A DNA stretch of 64,000 nt from Micromonospora sp. WMMD961 (GTDB taxonomy: Bacteria; Actinomycetota; Actinomycetes; Mycobacteriales; Micromonosporaceae): contig NZ_JARUBJ010000002.1 in assembly GCF_029626145.1 (NCBI RefSeq), positions 23,501 through 87,500 of the forward strand, written 5' to 3'. Under the pieces are notes generated by a model. The model saw nothing but the letters and a program-made list of their open reading frames with translations. It searched no databases and was not told the DNA's origin. How positions within the stretch are numbered: the first letter of the stretch is position 1; the number at the start of each line of letters is the position of its first letter. The position numbers and the translations under genes are program-made. Positions 51,101-59,883 of this stretch are shown here, one piece after another.

Positions 51101-52231
51101 CTTGTGCAGATTGCGGAGTGCGGCCAGCGGGCCGTCGAGGGCCTCCCGCACGGACGCGGCGAACGGTGCTCCACCGTTCGCCAGGTTCCCCGCGGTCAGC
51201 GTCAACAGCCCGACCAACGCCGCGACGAGGAGGAATCGCCGCTCGGGCAGGTCCCGACGGGCCAGGCCGGCCAGCCCGACGCAGGCGAGCAGGCCGGTGA
51301 GCAGGGCCATCCAGGGCACCGTGGCGAGGGCCCACCCCGAGGGCCACCAGGGCAGACCGTCGACAACCAGATGACCCACCCAGTGGGTGGCGCCACGCAC
51401 GGCCTCCGGAAGGGAGGTCACGCCGGCCGTCACCGCGGCGCTCTCGGTGAACGGCAGGAACGCGAAGCCGTACCGCTGGAGGAGCAGCAACGGCGCCAGC
51501 CACCAGAAGGTGGCCGCCACCATCGCCACCGTCCAGCAGGCCAGCAGGCGGAATCGCCGCTTCCCGGGCGCACGCGTCACCAGGTAGAGGAAGGCCGGGA
51601 GGACGGCACACGCGACGGCCGCGCCGTTCACCCCGCCCATGCAGACCACCGCCAGGCCGCTGAGCGCTGCCGCCCGCCGCAGCGAGCCGCCCGCCGCTCC
51701 CTTGACCAACGGCAGCAACACCCACGGTGCGACGCAGTACGGCAGCAGTTCCACCGAGACGGTGCCGACCAGGGTCAGCGCCCGGGGCGAGAGGGCGAAC
51801 ACCGCGCCGGCCACCAGGCGGGACGCGGGGCCACCGAGGTCCAGGGCACGGGCCAGGCGTACCACGCCGGTGAGGGCGACGCAGAGCAGCATCGCCATCC
51901 ACAGCCGCTGGACAAGCCAGGCCGGGAGACCGATCGCCTCACCGAGGAGGAAGAACGGACCCATCGGGAAGAAGTAGCCGACGGCCTGGTTCTGCAGGGT
52001 TCCGAACTGCCAGTCGACGACCCACAGGTGGGTGGCGCGGGCGAGAAACCCGCCCGGGTCCAGGGCCATGTCCAGTTTCGTGTCGGGCACGACGAGACCC
52101 GGGCTCTGGGTGACGCACAGGCCGATCAGCGCGAGGCAGACCAGCAGCTCACGGAGGCGCCACACCGCCCGGGACACCGTCGCGGACGGCACCCCGGGAG
52201 CACGACGAGCGGTCGACCACGCGGTCAACAC
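47309..52231 (-). CDS. aftD: AftD-type alpha-(1->3)-arabinofuranosyltransferase, read-through C-terminus
   Basis: Decaprenyl-phospho-arabinose-dependent GT-C enzyme family acting on cell-wall arabinan. GTG 52231 overlaps the GT4 stop. About 11 N-terminal TMs with DTKLDMALDPGGFL and LQNQAVGYFFPMGPFF (DUF3367), then carbohydrate-binding F5/8-like modules (about 700-1200), an AKAKAKAKAKPK linker, and C-terminal TMs ending near RRVRGKYESRREGRLLG (about 48000). That gives about 1,410 residues, close to M. tuberculosis AftD (1,400). The frame then continues about 225 codons through the acyltransferase antisense to 47309; this hydrophilic tail has no homology character. A TAG in another frame at 47988-47990 suggests a late frameshift. 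Confidence 0.86.
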   Translation of the reverse strand: MLTAWSTARRAPGVPSATVSRAVWRLRELLVCLALIGLCVTQSPGLVVPDTKLDMALDPGGFLARATHLWVVDWQFGTLQNQAVGYFFPMGPFFLLGEAIGLPAWLVQRLWMAMLLCVALTGVVRLARALDLGGPASRLVAGAVFALSPRALTLVGTVSVELLPYCVAPWVLLPLVKGAAGGSLRRAAALSGLAVVCMGGVNGAAVACAVLPAFLYLVTRAPGKRRFRLLACWTVAMVAATFWWLAPLLLLQRYGFAFLPFTESAAVTAGVTSLPEAVRGATHWVGHLVVDGLPWWPSGWALATVPWMALLTGLLACVGLAGLARRDLPERRFLLVAALVGLLTLTAGNLANGGAPFAASVREALDGPLAALRNLHKFDVVVRLPLALATAHMLDTVGLIAVIRRFSRPTGMAPRRVALGVTAAALVAVTAGAGSAGLTAGGGFPALPEHWRQATGWLDRHAGPGTTLLVPGSNFAEYDWGRPLDEPVQPLLDSPWAVRSLVPGGSAGNARLLSAIDERLASGAISPGLTDVLARLGVRYLLVRNDLRQPVGAVAWPLLVHRTLDNAPGLSRVAEFGPGVGLPPDFFGAWDHGLRKTYPAVEIYQVDRPTSRVTLADAAQPLDLVGAPETLLDLSDAGVLGNRPVILNGDGPAIPGAGTVLADSLRRREVDFGIVRGNTSRTFTADDRPRQVRAVHDVLEPAWDASFTSAAYTGITDVQASSSAADVAGPAGLRDPSAGPFAALDGDSGTAWLTDGARRPVGQWLDFRFPGAVQVGFVDLQVVDDEEIAAPVTRVEVSTASGTSVHQMTDAGRAPQRLAIPAGRTTWIRVTIDGVSGMDVPGRRAGIRDLRVPGVSPGRYLRLPALPETSGAAEVVALARRAVDRPACAAVDDHYLCAPDLIRRAEETGLAPRRFDLPSASTAALTGLARPTPATALSVYDETVGGETFTTSSAWYADPVASSRALGDGDDGTSWLADPYDAQPTVTLRWAKARKVSWVRLRFGANLVAAPPRTLRITGDDGIREVAIDPDGVARFPALRTSKLFITVTSTVPRNSRSAAFFELEALPVGLSGIDVEGVPEANQPRGVDSSVTLPCGAGPTVVVNGTSVPTTLSGTLRDIRDLRPLRYRACTVEPAAKAKAKAKAKPKVDADRVALRAGQNEISAPADRFVVDSVILSGTTVARTVDEPARQAVTVLSWTDQHRSVEVGPGGSSYLVVPENANPGWRATLDGVRLEPTRVDGWKQAWLVPAGAAGRVDLVFTPGRQYDIILRVAGGLLLLLVVAALLPARRHRPSYPVVPTTLATAPLLAIGVPALLGGLLGLGCALLVVLLHRRRMPTPEWIWAPAAVGLAIYGSERWWLWRVSVEPVAELLGVLPTALLLLAVAALVLRSRRVRGKYESRREGRLLGWARRRSLRRRRFHGDDGRGSGPAVVGPPLQESPQLLRRPLDEVVTGGRDRDGQGQGHRQEHPERALRPGEAEQPEAHLEGEDVPEEDAVGDPAEESDQRLEQEGAGHPAGPPPDERRDHAPRDEQEQQVLADRLDRSGRFQATGPGDRRAGDPEQHAGDQPRRPGSERDDAQSARSAGPQVLLAEVGPVRPQMWEERRGSGAGRPGGENGQNDPDPEPVQEGGQPEPRHLR

Positions 52232-53667
52232 TGCCGTACCGGAACTCCGGTGAGGAGTTCGTCTCGACTCGCCCTCGACTCTGTCACGGCGTCCTCGGGT
52301 ACGCCGACGTCGCGGAGCACCCGCCGGATCGCCGCCGGATCGGCACCCGGCACCAGGATCCACAGACTCCGCTGGTCGAGCGCGACGTGCCGGGTGTGGG
52401 GCAGCAGTGGTGCCACCCGGGCGAGAAGATCGTTCGGCTCGGGCGTCCGGACCACGAGACAGGCGTCGCCGGACGCCCACGGCACCGCGCGTGCGGCGAG
52501 CAGGTCCCCGAGGACCGCGCGGACCCGCCGGCCGGTGTCCGCCCAGCGGAACGCATCACTCCACTGTCGACACTCGTCCGCCATCCGGTCCGCCTCGGCG
52601 GGGGTGGCGACAGAGTCCAGCGCGCGGTCCAGCCCAGCGGCGAGATCACCGGCCGGGTGCTCGCCCTCAGACACCAACCACCCGGTCCGGCCGGGTCGTA
52701 CGGCGTCGCGCAGGCCGTCCACGTCGAAGGCGACAGTGGGCAGCCCGGCGGCGGCAGCCTCCACCACCACGAGACCCCAGCCCTCACCCCACGAGCCGGA
52801 GACGTGCAACCAGGCGGCGGCCAGCAGCGCGTCCCGCTCGGCGGAGGGCAGGTGACCGTGGACCGTCACCACGTCGTTCAGCCCACGCTCGTCGACCTGC
52901 CCGCGGACCGCCTCCACGTCCGGCCCGCCACCGACGATGTCGAGGCGCAGGTCGGGCCGCTCGGACCGCAGTTGGTCGACGGCGTCGAGCACCAGGTCGA
53001 CCCGCTTGTGCCGAGTCACCCGCCCGACGCAGACCAGTCGGGGGTGCTCGTCCCGGGACCGGCGTGGGGGATGGTCGGCATCCGCTCCGTTCGGCACCAC
53101 GACCACCGGGCCGGTCCAGCCGAGCCGGTCGCGTACAGCAGTAGCCGTGGAGGGCGAGACCGCGAGGGTCACGCAACGGCGGTAGACCCGGCGGGCGACG
53201 GGCCCCTCCAGCCACGCCCCGAAGCGACCGACCAGCGGCCCGAAGTACAGCCGGAACTGCCGATCGTGCACATGGTGGATCACGCAGACCACCGGCACGC
53301 TCGTCGGCAGGACCGCCGGGCTGAAGAAGGGGATGCCGTTCTGACAGTCCAGCACGGCGTCGAACTGACGTCGGCGGCGCGACAACCAACCCAGCGCCCG
53401 GGGGTAGATGCTCCACCGGCCACCGACCCGGACGATCCGGATGCCGTCGCGAACCTCGTCGCCGCGGCTGCCTTTGGGCCGGGCGGTCAGGAAGGTGACC
53501 TGCGCGCCGGCGGTCACCAGATCACGGGCGACCTGCCAGGCGTAGACCTCGGCGCCCCCGGCATCGGGATGCCACGGGTCCTTCCAGTTGAGCACGGCGA
53601 TCCGGCGGCCCACCACCGGGACGTCGGTGGTGGGAGCCGCAGCGACCGGGGAAGATCCGACACTCAC
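52225..53667 (-). CDS. GT4 glycosyltransferase
   Basis: 480 residues from GTG 53667, which overlaps the GT2 stop. GT-B fold: N-terminal AVLNWKDPWHPDAGGAEVYAWQVARDL, C-terminal VCVGRVTRHKRVDLVLDAV and the donor-site EGWGLVVVEAAAAGLP (EX7E). A further C-terminal ~110-residue segment (LVVRTPEPNDLLARVAPLLP onward) is unusual for GT4 and may be a regulatory add-on. It overlaps aftD by 7 nt. Likely transfers a sugar to a lipid or wall glycan. Confidence 0.88.
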   Translation of the reverse strand: MSVGSSPVAAAPTTDVPVVGRRIAVLNWKDPWHPDAGGAEVYAWQVARDLVTAGAQVTFLTARPKGSRGDEVRDGIRIVRVGGRWSIYPRALGWLSRRRRQFDAVLDCQNGIPFFSPAVLPTSVPVVCVIHHVHDRQFRLYFGPLVGRFGAWLEGPVARRVYRRCVTLAVSPSTATAVRDRLGWTGPVVVVPNGADADHPPRRSRDEHPRLVCVGRVTRHKRVDLVLDAVDQLRSERPDLRLDIVGGGPDVEAVRGQVDERGLNDVVTVHGHLPSAERDALLAAAWLHVSGSWGEGWGLVVVEAAAAGLPTVAFDVDGLRDAVRPGRTGWLVSEGEHPAGDLAAGLDRALDSVATPAEADRMADECRQWSDAFRWADTGRRVRAVLGDLLAARAVPWASGDACLVVRTPEPNDLLARVAPLLPHTRHVALDQRSLWILVPGADPAAIRRVLRDVGVPEDAVTESRASRDELLTGVPVRQC

Positions 53668-54494
53668 GGCCGCAATCCAACAGTGGCGGCACCAGTGGTC
53701 ACGTCGGGGGCCACCGGGATGGCGACGACCGGCACCGGCGTGGTGGAGACGGCATTGGCGTGACGAAGCCGCCAGCGGATCTTCGCGACGTCCACGAAGC
53801 TCTGCCAGCCGTGGCGGACCGGGGAGAAGCGGGAACCGGGCACGTCCACCCAGTTGACCGGGATCTCCTGCAGCCGGGCACCCGCCCGCTCGACGCGTCC
53901 CAGCACCTCCACGTCGAAGGCGAACCCGCCGCACCGCAGTGGCGCGAACGCGCGCCGCGCGACGTCGCCGCGGAAGAACTTGAACCCGCACTGCGTCTCG
54001 CCCACGCTGCGGACCACCTGCCGGACCGCGCCCCGGAACGCCACCGCGCCCCACCGGCGGAGCAGACTGTGCCGCTCCTGGACCACCGACTCGGGGTGTG
54101 CCCGCGAACCGACCACCACGTCGACGCCCTTGGTCAGCAGGCCGAGCACCTGCCCGAGGTTGTCCGGCGCGGTGGCCAGGTCCGCGTCGCAGAAGCCGAC
54201 GTAGCGCGCGTCGCTGGCGAGCACACCGGTCCGCACCGCGAACCCCTTTCCTCGCTCGCCACACCACAACAACCGGACGGGGACCGTGCCGGGCAACGCG
54301 GACGACACCACCTTGGCGGTCGCGTCGGTGCTGGCGTTGTCGACCACTGTCACCCGGCAGGGCACATCGAGACCGGCCAGCGCCGCCCGGAGCAGGAGCA
54401 GGGTGTCCGGCAGTCGGTCCGCCTCGTTGAAGGCCGGCACCACGACGTCGAGTACGACCGCATCTGACGACACGTCAGGAGGTAGGCCCTCCAT
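53664..54494 (-). CDS. GT2 family, polyprenyl/dolichyl-phosphate glycosyltransferase
   Basis: 276 residues. VVPAFNEADRLPDTL at the N-terminus, CDADLA (metal-binding DxD-like) at about 104-109, and GETQCGFKFFRGDVARRAF, typical of dolichyl-phosphate beta-glucosyltransferase (Alg5-like) proteins. It likely charges a polyprenyl phosphate with a sugar for use by GT-C enzymes such as the aftD product or the 54662-56497 protein. No C-terminal TM seen. GTGA-type overlap with GT4. Confidence 0.88.
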   Translation of the reverse strand: MEGLPPDVSSDAVVLDVVVPAFNEADRLPDTLLLLRAALAGLDVPCRVTVVDNASTDATAKVVSSALPGTVPVRLLWCGERGKGFAVRTGVLASDARYVGFCDADLATAPDNLGQVLGLLTKGVDVVVGSRAHPESVVQERHSLLRRWGAVAFRGAVRQVVRSVGETQCGFKFFRGDVARRAFAPLRCGGFAFDVEVLGRVERAGARLQEIPVNWVDVPGSRFSPVRHGWQSFVDVAKIRWRLRHANAVSTTPVPVVAIPVAPDVTTGAATVGLRP

Positions 54495-54503
54495 GGAGGG
54501 CCG

Positions 54504-54665
54504 TCAGCGCTCGCCGTACACGATGATGGGCTGCTCCACGTTGGCAGGCTTGGTGTTGCTGTTGGTGATGGTGGACGTCCCGATCGAGACGGCCAGAATT
54601 CCCAGCACAGCCCCCACCGCGGCGGCGACGACCGCGGTCAGGAGGGGATTGAAGGATGCCTTCAT
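54504..54665 (-). CDS. DUF2613 small membrane protein
   Basis: 53 residues: MKASFNPLLTAVVAAAVGAV, a single TM, then a polar tail ending QPIIVYGER. The family is a known neighbour of aftD in mycobacteria (Rv0236A beside Rv0236c). ATG 54665 overlaps the upstream stop (ATGA) and has GAAGGGA. Probably a small accessory of the arabinosyltransferase machinery; role unproven. Confidence 0.85.
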   Translation of the reverse strand: MKASFNPLLTAVVAAAVGAVLGILAVSIGTSTITNSNTKPANVEQPIIVYGER

Positions 54666-56497
54666 TGACGATCCCTTCGACAAGAGGTACCGGACAGTAA
54701 CATGCACCGCCGTCGTGCTGAGGGGTACGAAAGGGCGATCATCAGGGTGACCCCGAGTACCGAATACCCCAGCGTGGGAACAATGCCGACAGTCTCCGAT
54801 GAGCCGGAAGAACCGCCATCACACAGACAGAACAGTGTCAATGTCGAGCCGCGCCGAATCAGGTCGGCGTCCACGAAACGGCTCTCGACCTCGGCGGCGT
54901 CGGGTTGATCGGTTTGAATGAGCACATATCGCACGCCAAGCCGACGAAGGGCGGGGCCGGGATCACCAGGTGCCGCCAACACCGCCGCCACCCGATCGGC
55001 TTCACGGCTCTCACCCCTGATCCGGTCCCGGCCGACCAGTACGTCCTGGTCCCCGATCACCGGTCGGCGGAACGCCCGTGCCGCCGGGTCAAGCACGGGC
55101 ACGTTGCCCGCCCACCGGTAGGCACGAAATGACGACCAGGGCAGCGAGACCAGGCTTCCGCCGGCCGGGTCCCGGTTGACCACCGCACGCACCTCCGCCC
55201 ACTCGGCGGGGTACCGCACCGTGTCGAGTTGACCGCTGAGACCCCAGGCCAGACCAGGGAGGAGCAACACCGGGGCGAACGCCACCAGCGGGGTCAACGC
55301 GCGAGCGCCCGTCCTTATCACCGACTCCACCAGCATCCCGAGACCCACCGCCTGGAGCAGCGCGAGCGGCGCGAGCAGGCGGGTGCTGTCCCGGACGGAC
55401 CCGACCAGCGGAACATGCTCGACCAGCGCGGTCACCCACCGCGTGCCTCCCGGCAAGGCCGGAACGACAGCGATCACGGTGCCCAGCACGGCACCGACGA
55501 GCAGTCCCCACCAGGCCGCCGACGGCCACCGGCGACGGGTCAGCCCGAACCCCCAGACCGCCGCCGCCGCGAGCGTCAGCGCGAGCAGGGCGACCGGCCA
55601 CTGGTCACGGCCGACCGGCACGGCGTGCCGGCTCCAGACACCGCCGAGCGTGACGACACTGCCGAGTACGCCGAGTGGCGTGTCCGCCCGGGCGGCGAAC
55701 GCGGCGACTCCCCGCTCGTCGAGATCGATCCCACCGCCGCGCTGGGTCAGCGCCAGCAGCCACGGGGCGGTGAGGCCGGCCAGCGTCGCGGCGCCCGCGA
55801 CGACCGCCCGCCACTGGCGGGCCAGGGCCAACGCCGGCGCGCAGGTCAGCACCGCCGCCGACACCATCGCGGGACCACCCAGCACCACCGCGAGGCCACC
55901 GGCCACCGCCGAGCGCCGGCTCGGGCCCGCACCCTCGGGCGGATCAGTGCCGTCCGCCCGGCGTCGCAGCACCCCCAGCACCCAGGCGTACGCCCAGGGC
56001 AACGCGGCGTACCCGGCGGTCACCGCCCACTGCCCGAGGTGCAGCCGGCCGTACACCCAGGGGTTCCAGACGTACCCGAGTCCGGCGGCGACCCGCGCCA
56101 ACGGGTGACCGACGGGCGCCAACCGGGCGGCACCCACCGCGGCCAGCGCGAGGCAGCCGGCCAGGAGCGCCTTCTCCGCCAGGTCCGCGGGGAGCAACTG
56201 GGACAGGCCGACCGCGAGCAGCTCGCTGGGCACCGCACGCGGCAGCTCCGAGCCGCTGCCCCAGACCGTCGCGCCGAACGGCGGATCCGGCACGAACACC
56301 AGGTCGTAGCGGAGGAGGTAACCCCGGCGGAGCACCGGGCCGAGGATCGCGACGGCCACGCCGAGCCCGAGCACGACCTCCGGCCACCAGCGACGGAGTA
56401 CGACGGCAGCGCGGCGCAGCGCCGTGCCGAACTCCGGTATCGGTCGGTGCACACGGACCCCCACAGACCTGGACGGGAAGCGGGCCCGACGTCGCAC
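54662..56497 (-). CDS. Polytopic membrane protein, GT-C-like
   Basis: 611 residues with about 11 TMs. First-loop acidic motif RYDLVFVPDPPFG (about 63-75) resembles the GT-C catalytic loop; NPWVYGRLHLGQW also fits. The C-terminal soluble part (about 430-560) contains SLPWSSFRAYRWAG and LGVRYVLIQTD, as in bacterial YfhO/DUF6541-like proteins. GTG 56497 or an internal GTG 33-42 nt later could be the start. It heads the operon with DUF2613, GT2, GT4 and aftD; likely polyprenyl-sugar-dependent transferase. Confidence 0.8.
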   Translation of the reverse strand: MRRRARFPSRSVGVRVHRPIPEFGTALRRAAVVLRRWWPEVVLGLGVAVAILGPVLRRGYLLRYDLVFVPDPPFGATVWGSGSELPRAVPSELLAVGLSQLLPADLAEKALLAGCLALAAVGAARLAPVGHPLARVAAGLGYVWNPWVYGRLHLGQWAVTAGYAALPWAYAWVLGVLRRRADGTDPPEGAGPSRRSAVAGGLAVVLGGPAMVSAAVLTCAPALALARQWRAVVAGAATLAGLTAPWLLALTQRGGGIDLDERGVAAFAARADTPLGVLGSVVTLGGVWSRHAVPVGRDQWPVALLALTLAAAAVWGFGLTRRRWPSAAWWGLLVGAVLGTVIAVVPALPGGTRWVTALVEHVPLVGSVRDSTRLLAPLALLQAVGLGMLVESVIRTGARALTPLVAFAPVLLLPGLAWGLSGQLDTVRYPAEWAEVRAVVNRDPAGGSLVSLPWSSFRAYRWAGNVPVLDPAARAFRRPVIGDQDVLVGRDRIRGESREADRVAAVLAAPGDPGPALRRLGVRYVLIQTDQPDAAEVESRFVDADLIRRGSTLTLFCLCDGGSSGSSETVGIVPTLGYSVLGVTLMIALSYPSARRRCMLLSGTSCRRDRQ

Positions 56498-56682
56498 CCG
56501 GGGCTCCGGACAGCACTCTAGAGCCTGCCTCGCGAGGGCGGACTCCGCCGCCGAGCAGTCCTTGTGGAGACAGCCCTAGGCACAGGGCGAGCACGGGGGT
56601 ACCTTGCCTGACGAGCTGACCGCGTCGAGGTCGCTCGGCTCAGGGCACAGCCGATCCCTCCGGCGAACCGACATGAGGCGCG

Positions 56683-57930
56683 ATGACAGAGACGACGGCC
56701 GGGTCCGGTCCGGGCCGGCTGGGAGCGGCCGGCGCGGCGGTGGCGGTCGCCGCGATGGTGACGAACGGCCTGGCCTACCTGCTTCCCATGGTCGGCGCCC
56801 GGCACCTGGCGGCCGAGGAGCTGAGTGTGCTGGCCACCGTGCTGGCTCTCGTCGCGATCGCCGGGGTGGCGGGCGTGGGGCTGCAGATGGCAATAGCCGT
56901 GCATCGTGCCCGCCAGCCCGGCGCACCGACCGCGCGCGTCACAGTCGTCACCGCCGCGGTCGCCGCCGGCGCCGTCGTCGTGGCCACGCCACTGCTGGTG
57001 ACCGCCCTCCGGCTGTCCCTGACGGTCGTGGCACTGGTGGCCGCCACGACCTTCGCGGTCGTCCTGGCCGGCCGGTGGCTCGGTGAGCTACAAGGCGAGC
57101 AGCGGTTCGTCCGCCTCGCCTGGGCGATGGTCGTGTTCGCCGTCGGGCGGTACGCCGGCATGGTCGTCACCCTCGCCCTCGGCGCCGGCGTCGTGGACAC
57201 GCTCCTCGCCGGCCTGGTGAGCGCGTACCTCGTCCTGCCGATGCTGGCCTGGATCGCCCGCCCGGCCCCCGCGACCGGGGGCAACCCCGTGAGAGTCGGG
57301 ACCGCCCTGCGGGTCCGGCAGGTCCTGAGCGCCGGCACCGCCGCGCTGGCGATGCTCGTGGTGTCGTACGCCGACCTGATCTTCGCCCGCCAACTGTTGT
57401 CGCCGGCGGACTCCGGGGCGTACTCCGTCGGCACCGTCCTCACCAAGGGCGCGCTCTGGGCACCTCAGGTGATCACGGTGTTGGCGCTGCCCCGCCTCGC
57501 CGTCGGTGATCGCCGCCTGCGCACCACCATGCTCGCGATCATCGGCGCCTGCGGTGCCGTCCTCGTCATCGCCTCGGCCCTGGCCGGCGGTTTCGCGTTC
57601 CGCCTGGCCGGCGGTGTCGACTACGCGCAACTGGGCGAGTATGCCCCGTTCTTCGCCGCCACCGGAGCGCTCTACGCCCTGGTGTTCGCGGTGGTCAACG
57701 CGAAGATCGCGGCCGGCGCGCGGTGGCCGTCCGCGCCGCTCTGGGTGGCCGCCGGTGTGCTGGCCGTCCTGACCATGCTCGTCGCACCACGGACCTTTCA
57801 GGGGATCATGTGGTGCGCTCTCGCCGTCGCCGCGGCGACCGCGCTGGTGATGGTCTGCACGCCGGCACGGCGGGACGTGCCGCACCGGCCCTCGTCGACG
57901 AGCTCCGTCGAACACCAGACTGTCGGCTGA
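56683..57930 (+). CDS. Polysaccharide flippase-like membrane protein
   Basis: 415 residues, about 12 TMs; MATE/MOP superfamily (Wzx/MurJ-like) with VTNGLAYLLPMVGARHLAAEE in TM1-2 and VSYADLIFARQLLSPADSGAYSVGTVL in the middle. It would flip lipid-linked glycans outward. Divergent from the GT operon with 185 nt between the starts; functionally fits that cluster. GAGG precedes ATG 56683. Confidence 0.85.
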   Translation: MTETTAGSGPGRLGAAGAAVAVAAMVTNGLAYLLPMVGARHLAAEELSVLATVLALVAIAGVAGVGLQMAIAVHRARQPGAPTARVTVVTAAVAAGAVVVATPLLVTALRLSLTVVALVAATTFAVVLAGRWLGELQGEQRFVRLAWAMVVFAVGRYAGMVVTLALGAGVVDTLLAGLVSAYLVLPMLAWIARPAPATGGNPVRVGTALRVRQVLSAGTAALAMLVVSYADLIFARQLLSPADSGAYSVGTVLTKGALWAPQVITVLALPRLAVGDRRLRTTMLAIIGACGAVLVIASALAGGFAFRLAGGVDYAQLGEYAPFFAATGALYALVFAVVNAKIAAGARWPSAPLWVAAGVLAVLTMLVAPRTFQGIMWCALAVAAATALVMVCTPARRDVPHRPSSTSSVEHQTVG

Positions 57931-57939
57931 CCGCCCAGG

Positions 57940-58707
57940 TCAGCTGCCTTCGCGCTTGAACAACACCGAGTTGACGTAACGCGGCCGTGGAAGCACGACA
58001 CGTCGGGCCAGGCTCTGGGTGACCCGCGCTATCGCGCCCCGCTGGTTACCCCGGATGTCGAAGTCGGCGAGCGGCACCCATTCGCGCTCCGGCAGCACGT
58101 AGCCGCGGTAGCCCCACTCGTCCAGCAGATCGACGATCGGGGCGATCGGCTGGATCCTCTCCTCGACCTCGATCAACAGCACCGGGCCGTCCCGGTCGAT
58201 GGTCTGGGCCGCACCGCGCAACGCCGACAGCTCGTGACCCTCCACATCGATCTTGACGAACCGCACGTCGTGGAGGCCGAGACCGTCGATCGTGACCCGT
58301 GGGACGGTGACCGACGTCGAACTGCCGTCAGCCAGTTCGAGGGACGACGTGCCGACAGCCGGACCGTCCTTCGGCAGGAACAGCTCCGCGCTGCCCTCGT
58401 GGTCCGACGCCACCGCACGGACGACCCGCACCTCGGGGAACGCACTCGAAATGCTGCGCGCGAGTGTCTCGTTCGGTTCGATGGCGACGACCTGGTCGGC
58501 CCGCTTGCGCATCCGCTGGGTCCACGGCCCGTACCAGGCGCCCACGTCGAGGGCCGTGCCACCGGCGGGCATGAACTCCGCGAGGCACGCGAGTTCCGGC
58601 TCCACCCGGGGATAGACGGCCCGGATCGCTCCCGCGACGACCCGGTCGGGTAGGAGCGACGCCACACGCGAACTCACTGCGGTCACCAGACCGGTCGAAG
58701 ACGGCAT
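57940..58707 (-). CDS. FkbM-family methyltransferase
   Basis: 255 residues from ATG 58707. SAM-binding motif ALDVGAWYGPWTQRM (about 53-67), then VVAIEPNE, VKIDVEGHELSALRGA (FkbM signature) and LLIEVEER. Such enzymes often O-methylate sugars of glycans or natural products; placement by the glycan cluster suggests a capping or decorating methyl group. Convergent with the flippase gene, stops 9 nt apart. Confidence 0.88.
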   Translation of the reverse strand: MPSSTGLVTAVSSRVASLLPDRVVAGAIRAVYPRVEPELACLAEFMPAGGTALDVGAWYGPWTQRMRKRADQVVAIEPNETLARSISSAFPEVRVVRAVASDHEGSAELFLPKDGPAVGTSSLELADGSSTSVTVPRVTIDGLGLHDVRFVKIDVEGHELSALRGAAQTIDRDGPVLLIEVEERIQPIAPIVDLLDEWGYRGYVLPEREWVPLADFDIRGNQRGAIARVTQSLARRVVLPRPRYVNSVLFKREGS

Positions 58708-58780
58708 GAGCGCAAAGGGTACGGGCCGGCGACACACCTGAACAGGTGTACTTACTACCGAGTAGCACCAGGCCGATCGG

Positions 58781-59773
58781 TCAGGACTCTCCTGCCAACC
58801 AGTCCTCCAGGAGGCGGTGGTCGATCGCGTCCACCCGACCCAGCGAACGGCCGGACGCCACCCGCTCCCGCAGCTCCGCGCGGGTGAACCACCGCGCCTC
58901 CAACAACTCCTCGCCGTCGACGCGTACCTCGTCGGACGTGGCGGTCGCCCGGAAACCGACCATCAGGCCGGCCGGAAACGGCCACGCCTGCGACCCCTGG
59001 TAGGTCACGTCGGTGACGGTCACGCCCGCCTCCTCGGCCATCTCCCGACGGACCGCGTCCTCCAGGCTCTCGCCGACCTCGACGAACCCGGCCAGCGTCG
59101 AGAACGCGTCCTCGGGTGCGCCCGCGTGCCGGGCCAACAAACACCGCCCCGGCGATCCGGGTGCCTCGACCAACACGATGATCGCCGGTTCGATCCGGGG
59201 AAACAGCAGCCGCCCGCACTCCCCGCCGGTGCAGGCCCGCAGGTGCCCGCCGCCGCCGGCGACGGCCGGCGCACCGCACGTCCCGCAGAACCGCTGCTGC
59301 CGGTGCCAGTGCAACAACCCCCTGGCGTACGCCTGGACCGCCGCGTCGCCCGGCTCAAGCCGCCCGACCAGCGCCCGGACGTCGACGGCACGCGCCGCAC
59401 CGGCCATCTCGGCGGCGGACCGCTCGGGAAACGCGGACAGGTCCGCGGCGAACACGGCCACGTCCCCGTCCAGCCCAAGGAACACGGTCTCACCGGCGGC
59501 GGAGCGGACCAGCGACGCCCGATCCGCGGTGAGCCGCACCGGGCCGTCCCCGTCGACGAGACAGCGGTCCCGCCACATCGGCAGCACGACTGTGGTCGGC
59601 TCGGCCAGCAGCGCGTCCACCCGGGTCGGGTCTGTCCGCAGCGGACCTGCCCGGTCCAGCCAACCGCCGCCGTACGCCAACACCCGTTCCGCTGTGTCCA
59701 CGAGGCCACCGTGCCACGTCTCCGGCCCCCAGCCGGCAGCGACCCCGCGGTCGTGCGACACGCCGGGAGACAC
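58781..59773 (-). CDS. nudC: NAD+ diphosphatase (NudC)
   Basis: 330 residues. N-terminal domain, zinc ribbon (CGTCG and CTGGECG, about 163-186), and a Nudix box with GFVEVGESLEDA then REMAEEAG, followed by the NudC hallmark SQAWPFPAGLMVGF (SQPWPFPxS variant). Hydrolyses NAD(H) and can remove NAD caps from RNA. Note Gln-Ala in place of the usual Gln-Pro of the motif. The start could be GTG 59773 or the in-frame GTG at 59701. Confidence 0.9.
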   Translation of the reverse strand: MSPGVSHDRGVAAGWGPETWHGGLVDTAERVLAYGGGWLDRAGPLRTDPTRVDALLAEPTTVVLPMWRDRCLVDGDGPVRLTADRASLVRSAAGETVFLGLDGDVAVFAADLSAFPERSAAEMAGAARAVDVRALVGRLEPGDAAVQAYARGLLHWHRQQRFCGTCGAPAVAGGGGHLRACTGGECGRLLFPRIEPAIIVLVEAPGSPGRCLLARHAGAPEDAFSTLAGFVEVGESLEDAVRREMAEEAGVTVTDVTYQGSQAWPFPAGLMVGFRATATSDEVRVDGEELLEARWFTRAELRERVASGRSLGRVDAIDHRLLEDWLAGES

Positions 59774-59883
59774 GCCGTACCTGGACTGGGTGGGCGTAGC
59801 CGCGAAGGACCGCCGGGCATTCGTTACCGTAGGTGCCTCCGGGAGTGGGAAACTCCTGCGGCACCCTGGCGATCGAGGTACCA

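Noticed and set aside
52225..54267. Reading GT4 as a 680-residue protein
   Set aside because: The first 200 codons are the complementary or shifted shadow of the GT2 gene; GTG 53667 overlapping the GT2 stop is the credible start.
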